A program made the translations under genes and the position numbers. Shown here in pieces: positions 19,206-25,698 of a stretch of 56,858 bases of DNA. The notes below the pieces were generated by a model, which saw only the letters and a list, made by a program, of their open reading frames with translations, did not search any database and was not told the origin of the DNA. Position 1 is the first letter of the stretch, and the number at the start of each line of letters is the position of its first letter. Origin of the DNA: a virus. Location: positions 1 through 56,858 of IMG/VR virus record IMGVR_UViG_3300049841_000045. One strand, 5' to 3'.

Positions 19206-21086
19206 GTGAGCATAGATACAGTCAACGACCTTCCCTCCCGCGTTCAGTACGTTGCGTCAGCGGCGCAGACGGACTTCGACTATCCGTTCCCCGTCTTCCA
19301 GGATGCGGATCTCGTCGTGGATGTCGACGGCACCACCAAGACGCTGACGACGCACTACACCGTCGCCGGGGAAGGCAACGACTTGGGCGGTACGGTTACG
19401 TTCGGTGCCCCGATGGCCGGCGGGGAGATCGTAACAATTTACCGCCAAATTGCTGTCGAGCGTAGCACCGACGTTCAGCAGAACGGGCCCTGGAGTTCAG
19501 TCGCGTACAACGATGAACAGGACAAGACCTACCTGATCCTACAGCAGTTGGATGACCGGTGCGATCGATCCCTGCGTATCCCGGTTACGGCGGAAGTGGA
19601 CGACGCGGATATCGAGTTGACGGTGGCGAACTACGCCAACAAGTACCTGACGTTCGACGCGGATGGCAAGCCGACTCCTGCGGTGCTGAGTTCAACGACG
19701 ATGACGCAGGCGATTGTTGGGAACTTGCTGTACCCGAGAACTGCCGCGGAGATTAGCGCGGGGGTTACACCTACGGATTATGCCTACCAAATTTTTGATT
19801 TAAGACGGTACGGAGCAGATCCAACAGGAAATGCGTTCAGTGATTCTGCTATGTCGTCAGCCATATCTGTATGTGGAAGTACCGGCGGTACGATTTTGGC
19901 TCCTGCTGGCGTCTACAAATTCTCTAGCGCGATATCACTAAGCCAAAAAACAGCTATTACCATACAGGGCGATGGCGCACCTACTAGTGGAGCGCAACCC
20001 GCGACGAGATTCATTTATAGCGGCACTGGGTCTGGTGTATGGATTTCTATGCAATCTTCTGTCGGGTGCAGACTCCGTAAATTACAGTTGATGCATAGTG
20101 GCGCCAGTTTCACAGGAACCTATATAAAGTGCGGGAATGACGGATCGCACGGAGATTCTACTTTTTGCGGGATTGAAGAATGCGTAATTGGGGCCAGTGC
20201 CAGTGGCACAACTCATTTGGATCTCGATAAATGTATCAATTGGTCCGCTGATAGATGCTTGTTTCATACTGGCAATCCAAGCGTAAAAGGGCAGGCCAAT
20301 ACAGGGTCTAGTTATTCAAATGTGGTCAGGTTTAGAGATTGCGAGTGGTATAACTCTACTGTTGCGCCAGTTTACGATTGTGGTCAGTCATGGATATTTG
20401 AAGGATGCACATTTGAAAAACTAAGCGGCGGCGGTGCTGGGGCTATCCTATCTAGCAATGGGACTACCAGCCAAGTTAAGGGTTTAACCATTAGTGGATG
20501 CTGGTTTGGCGACGCTACCAGCGGGGGTACATGGATAGATATTTCCGGTCAAGCGATATTCCTTAGTGGGAATTACATCAGCAGTAGCGCCACTAGTACC
20601 GGAATCAATTGTCGGTCAGTAAGCGGGATAAATGTCTTTGGTAACACGTTTGATACGCTATCCATTGGAATGGCGTTTACATCTTCTGCCGAGGTGGTAG
20701 TTAAGGGGAATATCTTCAACTCCGTTAGTACCGTATTCAGCAATGGGAATAATGTTTCTCAAGGATATGCGGATGTCGGAGCTAACTATGGGGCAGGGAT
20801 ACTAGGATCAAATCATGGTAGTCTGGGTAACAATGGATTTTTCATTGACCCGAACAGAGTTGTTAGACAATGGGGCAGTGTATCCGTTACCACAGGAACG
20901 CCTAACGCTATGTCGTTCCCGATAACTTTTCCCAGTAACATCTTCAATATCGTCGTATCACTATACAATCCTTCTGGTACTAATAACTCCGCCTACGTTT
21001 CTGCCGTTAGCACTTCAGGGGCAACTATAAACGTTGGTGGAACTGCCGGTAGCAATACAGTTTACTGGCAAGCTGTAGGATTGTGA
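19206..21086 (+). CDS. Tailspike 2: same anchor, different beta-helix domain
   Basis: 626 residues, GTG start at 19206. The anchor half is a paralogue of the upstream spike ('VQYVASAAQTDFDYPFPVF', 'GGEIVTIYRQIAVERSTD'), followed by the same linker and then an unrelated beta-helix beginning 'LRRYGADPTGNAFSDSAMS' with 'GGTILAPAGVYKFSS'. The C-terminal part is strikingly AT-rich compared with its own N-terminus, consistent with recent transfer of the receptor-binding module. Two spikes on one anchor type imply branched or alternative attachment and two glycan specificities. The termination-proximal 'TNNSAYVSAVSTSGATINVG' is a typical spike end domain. Confidence 0.75.
   Translation: MSIDTVNDLPSRVQYVASAAQTDFDYPFPVFQDADLVVDVDGTTKTLTTHYTVAGEGNDLGGTVTFGAPMAGGEIVTIYRQIAVERSTDVQQNGPWSSVAYNDEQDKTYLILQQLDDRCDRSLRIPVTAEVDDADIELTVANYANKYLTFDADGKPTPAVLSSTTMTQAIVGNLLYPRTAAEISAGVTPTDYAYQIFDLRRYGADPTGNAFSDSAMSSAISVCGSTGGTILAPAGVYKFSSAISLSQKTAITIQGDGAPTSGAQPATRFIYSGTGSGVWISMQSSVGCRLRKLQLMHSGASFTGTYIKCGNDGSHGDSTFCGIEECVIGASASGTTHLDLDKCINWSADRCLFHTGNPSVKGQANTGSSYSNVVRFRDCEWYNSTVAPVYDCGQSWIFEGCTFEKLSGGGAGAILSSNGTTSQVKGLTISGCWFGDATSGGTWIDISGQAIFLSGNYISSSATSTGINCRSVSGINVFGNTFDTLSIGMAFTSSAEVVVKGNIFNSVSTVFSNGNNVSQGYADVGANYGAGILGSNHGSLGNNGFFIDPNRVVRQWGSVSVTTGTPNAMSFPITFPSNIFNIVVSLYNPSGTNNSAYVSAVSTSGATINVGGTAGSNTVYWQAVGL
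19686..19781 (+). repeat. 96-bp repeat, copy 2, at tailspike 2 anchor/receptor junction
   Basis: Second copy of the block at 17881-17976 (one mismatch in 96 bp). It is long enough to serve as a crossover site for homologous exchange of receptor domains, and recombination between the two copies would delete one spike body. Confidence 0.95.
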
Positions 21087-21096
21087 GGAATAACTA

Positions 21097-21600
21097 ATGG
21101 CTTACTCAGACGACGACAAAATATCCGCGGCTGAAACCGTAGTAGAGTCTATCCCCTGGTGGGGGAAATTCCTGTCTTCCCTGGTCCCGACGCATGATAG
21201 TTCGGAACATAAGCAATACCGTTGGAGAGTGAGGATTGCCGTGGTAGCCTGTACAGCATTTTTCATCAGCGGCTATATGCTCGCCGCGTACATCCACTTC
21301 CCGCCCTTCGTGAGTAGCATCGTGCGCACCGAGGAATTCAACGCGCATGTGCAGTTCGAAGAAGCGCGGAACATCAGGCAGGATGAGGAACGCCTGCAGC
21401 TCATCAAGTCCATGGACGATCAGTGGGCCACGCAGCTCGACGCCCAGATCCTGCAATTGCGCAAGGATCAATGCCGGCTGCTGGCCGCCAAGAACCGGGA
21501 AGCCGCTTCTGTCGTCTTCGAGAAGATTCGTGAACGGATGAGCCGGTACTTCAAGCTCACCGGGCAGCAGTACGAACTTCCGGGATGCGAAGATATCTAA
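21097..21600 (+). CDS. Single-span membrane protein with coiled coil; lysis-cassette, possible i-spanin
   Basis: 167 residues, start ATG 21097 after AGGAAT. One membrane segment at about 46-68 ('IAVVACTAFFISGYMLAAYI') is followed by a long charged helix ('FNAHVQFEEARNIRQDEERL') likely to form a coiled coil. N-in membrane span plus periplasmic coiled coil is the layout of inner-membrane spanins (Rz-like), and the gene directly precedes the endolysin. No sequence signature proves it. It could also be a holin regulator or a membrane protein of unknown role. Confidence 0.45.
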   Translation: MAYSDDDKISAAETVVESIPWWGKFLSSLVPTHDSSEHKQYRWRVRIAVVACTAFFISGYMLAAYIHFPPFVSSIVRTEEFNAHVQFEEARNIRQDEERLQLIKSMDDQWATQLDAQILQLRKDQCRLLAAKNREAASVVFEKIRERMSRYFKLTGQQYELPGCEDI

Positions 21601-22215
21601 ATGACGCCCTTCCAACTCAAGGCCATCTTCCCGAAGTGCATGGACATTACGTCCTGGGCCGGCGTACTCGACAAGATCGCGGTCGAGTTCGAGATCAACA
21701 CCCCGGAACGCATGGCTGCCTTCGTGGCCCAGTGCGGGCACGAGTCCGCTGAGTTTAACCGCCTACGGGAGAACCTGAGCTACTCGGCCCGGGGGCTCAT
21801 GGCCACTTGGCCAACCCGGTTCCCCACGGACGCGATCGCCGTGGCCTTCGCCCGCAACCCCCAGCGGATCGCCAACTACGTCTATGCGAACCGGATGGGG
21901 AATGGGCCCCCGGAGTCGAACGACGGGTGGAACTACCGAGGCGGGGGGCTCATCCAGCTTACCGGTAGGGCGAACTACCGGGCGGCAGGGAAGGCGATCG
22001 GAGTACCCCTGGAGACTGCCCCCTCCAAGATCGAACAGCCCCTTGTAGCGGCTCGAGCGGCTGGCCAGTTCTGGCAGTCGCACGGGCTGAACGAACTCGC
22101 CGACAGCGGGGAGTTTGAAAAGATTACCGAAACCATTAACGGCCCGGCCAAGCTGGGTCTTGCGGAGCGGAAGGCCTTCTGGGAGAAGGCCAAGTACGTT
22201 CTCGGAGGTGCCTGA
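21601..22215 (+). CDS. Endolysin, GH19 chitinase/lysozyme family
   Basis: 204 residues. ATG follows the upstream stop without a gap. The catalytic pair of GH19 enzymes is visible: Glu48 in 'FVAQCGHESAEF' and Glu57 in 'RENLSYSA'. Further family motifs are 'GWNYRGGGLIQLTGRANY' and 'ITETINGP'. There is no signal peptide, so release needs a holin, and the candidate is the next gene. The enzyme would cleave the glycan strands of peptidoglycan at the end of infection. The length is typical for a single-domain phage endolysin. Confidence 0.85.
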   Translation: MTPFQLKAIFPKCMDITSWAGVLDKIAVEFEINTPERMAAFVAQCGHESAEFNRLRENLSYSARGLMATWPTRFPTDAIAVAFARNPQRIANYVYANRMGNGPPESNDGWNYRGGGLIQLTGRANYRAAGKAIGVPLETAPSKIEQPLVAARAAGQFWQSHGLNELADSGEFEKITETINGPAKLGLAERKAFWEKAKYVLGGA

Positions 22216-22604
22216 TGAATCCCCTGGCTGGACTGAAGACCATTCTCCTGATGCCGCTTCTGGGCGTGTTCGCCGCGAAGTTCCAGCGCATCACGGGCGT
22301 CCCCATGACGCCCGAGGAGCAACTGATCGTGGCTGCAAGTATCCCGACGGGAGCGGCGATCGGTCTTCGGTTCGTGACGACGAGCCCGATCTTCTCGGGG
22401 CTGCGGAACTGGGTATCCCAGCCCGCCAAGCCCAAGCTGGTTGATTTGCCGGTCGAGACTACGGCGCTACTCGCTCATGCGATCGCGCTCAAGATGTCGC
22501 CGACTGTGGTTCTAGGTGTCGAGAAAGTTCTGGCACGGCGTCTTGCCGAAGCACAGGCTAAAATGAATCCGCCTCCGGCGGAAGGAGTGAAGACCAGTGA
22601 ATAA
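22215..22604 (+). CDS. Putative holin-like membrane protein
   Basis: 129 residues, ATG overlapping the endolysin stop. Two weak hydrophobic segments at about 6-22 ('LKTILLMPLLGVFAAKF') and 36-52 ('LIVAASIPTGAAIGLRF') are followed by an amphipathic charged C-terminus. Small two-span proteins directly behind an endolysin are usually holins, which open the inner membrane on schedule. Sequence alone does not prove it. The C-terminal half 'LVDLPVETTALLAHAIALKM' is longer than in minimal holins. Confidence 0.45.
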   Translation: MNPLAGLKTILLMPLLGVFAAKFQRITGVPMTPEEQLIVAASIPTGAAIGLRFVTTSPIFSGLRNWVSQPAKPKLVDLPVETTALLAHAIALKMSPTVVLGVEKVLARRLAEAQAKMNPPPAEGVKTSE

Positions 22605-23025
22605 GCGTTTTGTTATCGGGCTCGCGGCAGGGTTGATGCTGCTGTTGCCCGCCTGTTCGATGTTCCAGAATGTCGATCAGTCCAAGTTGATCGTGCAGAT
22701 CGCTACGATGAAAGTGATAGAGGCGCAGGGCCCCGCGCACTATCAGGAGCGAGCCGTCAACATCATCAAGATCGGCAATGAGGCCAAGACGTGGCTCGAT
22801 ACGAATGGCGTCTCGCTCGCGTTCCTGCGGGCGGCCATTGAGGCTCGTATCGCCAAGCTGAATCTGGCCCCCTCGGATCAGTTGCTGGCGGGGGTGCTGG
22901 TGGATGCGGCGATTGCGGAACTGCAGAAGAAGGTGGGCGATGGCGTGATCGACCCGCAGAAACTGTACTACGTGAACCAGGTTCTCGACTGGGCGATTGG
23001 CGCCGCGAAATTCTACACGGGCTGA
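22597..23025 (+). CDS. Lipoprotein, lysis-region; possible outer-membrane partner
   Basis: 142 residues, GTG start at 22597 within the end of the holin-like gene. A clear signal peptide with lipobox ends at Cys20 ('LMLLLPACS'), and the +2 residue Ser favours sorting to the outer membrane. The mature part is helical and Ala-rich with no other motif. Its place after endolysin and holin candidate makes an o-spanin possible, yet it is longer and less Pro-rich than usual o-spanins. It could instead be a superinfection-exclusion lipoprotein. Confidence 0.55.
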   Translation: MNKRFVIGLAAGLMLLLPACSMFQNVDQSKLIVQIATMKVIEAQGPAHYQERAVNIIKIGNEAKTWLDTNGVSLAFLRAAIEARIAKLNLAPSDQLLAGVLVDAAIAELQKKVGDGVIDPQKLYYVNQVLDWAIGAAKFYTG

Positions 23026-23028
23026 CCC

Positions 23029-23487
23029 GTGTTCGTCGGTGAGCTAAAGTTCGAGCCAATCAAGGAGGCCCCGGGGGAATTCGTTCTCCTGGGGCCTTGG
23101 ATCTGGGTTCACCCGACGCATGGCGAGGTATGCATCCCCCCGGGATTCATCACGGACTTCGCCTCGACCCCACAGCTCCTGCGGGCGCTGCGGATCTTCG
23201 ACCCAGTGCGTTCGGGCAGCATCTTCGCGGCGCTCCCGCATGACTGGCTCTACTGCACGCAACTTCGCCCGCGGGAAGAGTGCGATGAGATCCTCCGGGT
23301 GGCATTGATCGAGAGCGGCATGTCCTCGGTGGCGGCCAGGACGTACTGGATGGGCGTTCGAATGGGCGGCTGGCTGCCGTGGAAGAGACGACTTGAACGC
23401 GGCGGCGGGGTACAGCCAGACGATTTTGCGAACGGCAGGACGTATGCGGAGTACAAGCGTGCCAGTATCCCGCAGCCCGAAGCATGA
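23029..23487 (+). CDS. DUF1353 family protein
   Basis: 152 residues, GTG start at 23029, three bases after the lipoprotein stop. Family signatures are 'VCIPPGFITDFASTP' and 'ALPHDWLYCTQLRPREECD', the HDxxY-type core of DUF1353, followed by 'VAARTYWMGVRMGGW'. DUF1353 genes are frequent in phage tail or lysis regions. The function is unknown, with the conserved His/Asp hinting at a metal or catalytic site. Confidence 0.75.
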   Translation: MFVGELKFEPIKEAPGEFVLLGPWIWVHPTHGEVCIPPGFITDFASTPQLLRALRIFDPVRSGSIFAALPHDWLYCTQLRPREECDEILRVALIESGMSSVAARTYWMGVRMGGWLPWKRRLERGGGVQPDDFANGRTYAEYKRASIPQPEA

Positions 23488-23992
23488 CCCGCAGCGACAA
23501 CGCGTCTATCGCTGGGAAGAAGACCTGACAAACTGGGCGGGCGCTCGAGCCAGCCAGAAAGAACTACGCCAGGTCATTCGTCGCTGTTGCGCGACGTATC
23601 GAGTCCCAGTTCCCCGGATGTACTTCGTTACCAAGAACCGTCGTAACGGCAAGCGGTTTCACAGCGAATACAACCCCAATCTCCACACGATCACCTTGCG
23701 CCCGCGCCACATGGACATGGGCTCCGCGATCCACGAATCCGCGCACGCGATCACCGACTGGATACTGGGGTACTGGCTCCAGCCCCACGGGAAGGAATTC
23801 CTCGGGGTGTATATCTCGCTGCTGACGAAACTGAAGATGCTCCCCAAGTCAGCACTCACCGCGCACGCCAAGTCCATGCGCTTAAAGTTCTGCGCTCACG
23901 CCCTGATCGGGCCAAAGCACATTCGCAGGCGGTTCAAGACCCGGGTGCGCAACGCACACCGGGAACGAAGAATGCTCAGGCTGTGGACGTAA
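23459..23992 (+). CDS. SprT-like zinc metalloprotease-type protein
   Basis: 177 residues from the GTG at 23459, preferred because a GGAG lies seven bases upstream; in-frame ATGs at 23444 and 23393 would extend it backwards over DUF1353. The zinc motif is HESAH (residues 92-96), with a third ligand candidate at His110 in 'LQPHGKEFLGVY', the arrangement of SprT/WSS1-like minigluzincins. An N-terminal helical region and a basic tail ('KHIRRRFKTRVR') flank it. Such enzymes can cut DNA-bound proteins, and a virion or DNA-processing target is possible. The gene converges with the helicase gene and overlaps it by 17 bp. Confidence 0.6.
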   Translation: MPVSRSPKHDPQRQRVYRWEEDLTNWAGARASQKELRQVIRRCCATYRVPVPRMYFVTKNRRNGKRFHSEYNPNLHTITLRPRHMDMGSAIHESAHAITDWILGYWLQPHGKEFLGVYISLLTKLKMLPKSALTAHAKSMRLKFCAHALIGPKHIRRRFKTRVRNAHRERRMLRLWT

Positions 23993-25355
23993 GCCCCTGC
24001 TGCAACCCGTCCTGGGTCGCAGCCTTGCTCTGTAAGAGCCCCACGTAATGATCATCGCGCGTGCCATCCGCTACGATGTGGTGGATACGGATATTCTTGC
24101 CGGCCCGCCTATGCCCACCCGTGAGCCGGGCGTTCACTTGCTGGTAGAGTTCCAGCGAGGGGTTAAGCCCGAAGTGGATCACGTCTTCGGCCCCCGCCTT
24201 GTACACATCGTTGAGCCCATGCCCGGCCGACGCGGGGTGTAGCACGCCGATCTCATAGTTCCCCGACGCCCACTCCACGAAGGACTTGTCTGACCGCAAG
24301 ATAGACCAGGGTCGGACTCCCTTACGCAGCACGGTCTGGATACGCTCCAGATCGTGCCGGTAGTGATAGGCGACCAACATCTTCCCCGAGATCCCCTCGA
24401 TCAACTCCTCGAGGGCATCCAGCTTCTCGGTATGGAACTCCACCCACTCCTCGCCGTCGATGTACACCGCACCGTTGGCGAGCTGCAGGAGTTTACCGTC
24501 CAGCACCCCGGCGTTAACGGCAGTCAGCGGCGTGCCCGCGACTTCCGCGGTGTACTTCTTGGCCATCTCCCGGTACGTACGCATCGCGGACTCCGGGAGG
24601 GTGACGCGGACGAACGTCTCGATGACCTCGGGCAGATCCAGATAGTCCTCCTCCCGCAATGACAACACGATGTCCGCCACGGCCCGCTGAATCTCCGGCT
24701 CCGCTCCGCGCTTGAGCACGGGGGTCTTGAACTGCCCATATCCTTCCAGATCGAACCACCGCTCCGTGAACGCCTTCTCGGTGATCCCCAGCCGTTCGCC
24801 GCGGTCCAGGAGATAGAGTTGACTCCATAGATCGCCGTACCCGTTGGGGGAGGGCGTTCCGGTAAGCTGCACCATACGGGGGAATAGCCTGCGCAGTCGA
24901 CGCATGGACTTCCAGCGTTTGGAAGACTGCGACTTGAAGGATTGCGACTCGTCCAGAACAACCAGATCCCACGGCCAGCGCATGATCTGCTTGCCGTTCG
25001 TGAGGAACTGGGCCTCGAGCCATTGGGTGTTCTCGCGGTTGATCGTGTGGATGTCCGAGGGCGTACGCATTGCGGCTACGCGCTGCTTTTCCGTGCCTCC
25101 GATGACGGATAGTGAGAGATGTTTAAGGTGCGCCCAAGTGTGGATCTCATCCAGCCAGACTTTTCTCGCCACCCGAAGAGGGGCGATGACGAGCATCCGG
25201 CGAACATCGAAGGCGGCTAGAAGATCGGAGAACGCGGTTAGCGTGGTGACACTCTTGCCAAGCCCCATCCCCACCCAGAGCGCGCAGTTGTCATGCGACT
25301 TGATGAACTCGACAGCGCGATGCTGGTAATGGTGAAGATCATCACGGTCTAACAT
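23976..25355 (-). CDS. SNF2-type DEAD/DEAH helicase
   Basis: 459 residues. Helicase motif I is 'GMGLGKS' (residues 29-35), motif II 'VVLDESQSF', motif III 'VQLTGTPSPNG', and the second RecA lobe carries 'LHPASAGHGLND' and an arginine-rich motif VI ('QVNARLTGGHRRAG'). This is the compact phage form of SNF2 helicases usually found next to a VRR-NUC nuclease and polymerase. It likely remodels or unwinds DNA in replication or recombination. It starts 14 bp inside the VRR-NUC gene and ends against the converging late genes. Confidence 0.85.
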   Translation of the reverse strand: MLDRDDLHHYQHRAVEFIKSHDNCALWVGMGLGKSVTTLTAFSDLLAAFDVRRMLVIAPLRVARKVWLDEIHTWAHLKHLSLSVIGGTEKQRVAAMRTPSDIHTINRENTQWLEAQFLTNGKQIMRWPWDLVVLDESQSFKSQSSKRWKSMRRLRRLFPRMVQLTGTPSPNGYGDLWSQLYLLDRGERLGITEKAFTERWFDLEGYGQFKTPVLKRGAEPEIQRAVADIVLSLREEDYLDLPEVIETFVRVTLPESAMRTYREMAKKYTAEVAGTPLTAVNAGVLDGKLLQLANGAVYIDGEEWVEFHTEKLDALEELIEGISGKMLVAYHYRHDLERIQTVLRKGVRPWSILRSDKSFVEWASGNYEIGVLHPASAGHGLNDVYKAGAEDVIHFGLNPSLELYQQVNARLTGGHRRAGKNIRIHHIVADGTRDDHYVGLLQSKAATQDGLQQGLTSTA

Positions 25356-25698
25356 CGCGCTCCCGTTTCGCTACGAGTTCCTTGAACTTCTCAAACCCGT
25401 CGCACTCGTATACATCCCAGCCCGCTTCGCGCATCTTACGCTGTTCGTCTTTCTGCGCATCCGTCGAAGTCTTACCGGGGGCCTTGAACTCCACGGCGAA
25501 CTTGTCCCGGTACTCCTGGTGCGCGAATAGGTAATCGGGCACTGAGCGCTGGGCGGGGGACGAGAATTTCCGCGCCCAGTACCCCCGCAGCCGTGCCCAG
25601 TCCACGGACTTCTTCTGAACGTCCTTCTCGAGAATGTCTTTGTGAATGGATTGTGAATCGAAAGCGTCGATAGTGAATGGGTCCCTGAGGTCTTTCAT
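25342..25698 (-). CDS. VRR-NUC domain nuclease
   Basis: 118 residues. The stand-alone VRR-NUC fold is shown by 'RSVPDYLFAHQ' (catalytic Asp), 'KFAVEFKAPG' (E.K catalytic pair) and 'DAQKDEQRKMREAGW'. These enzymes cut branched or flapped DNA structures. The ATG overlaps the polymerase stop codon (ATGA), so it is translated with it. Polymerase, nuclease and helicase form a common phage replication module. Confidence 0.85.
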   Translation of the reverse strand: MKDLRDPFTIDAFDSQSIHKDILEKDVQKKSVDWARLRGYWARKFSSPAQRSVPDYLFAHQEYRDKFAVEFKAPGKTSTDAQKDEQRKMREAGWDVYECDGFEKFKELVAKRERDVRP

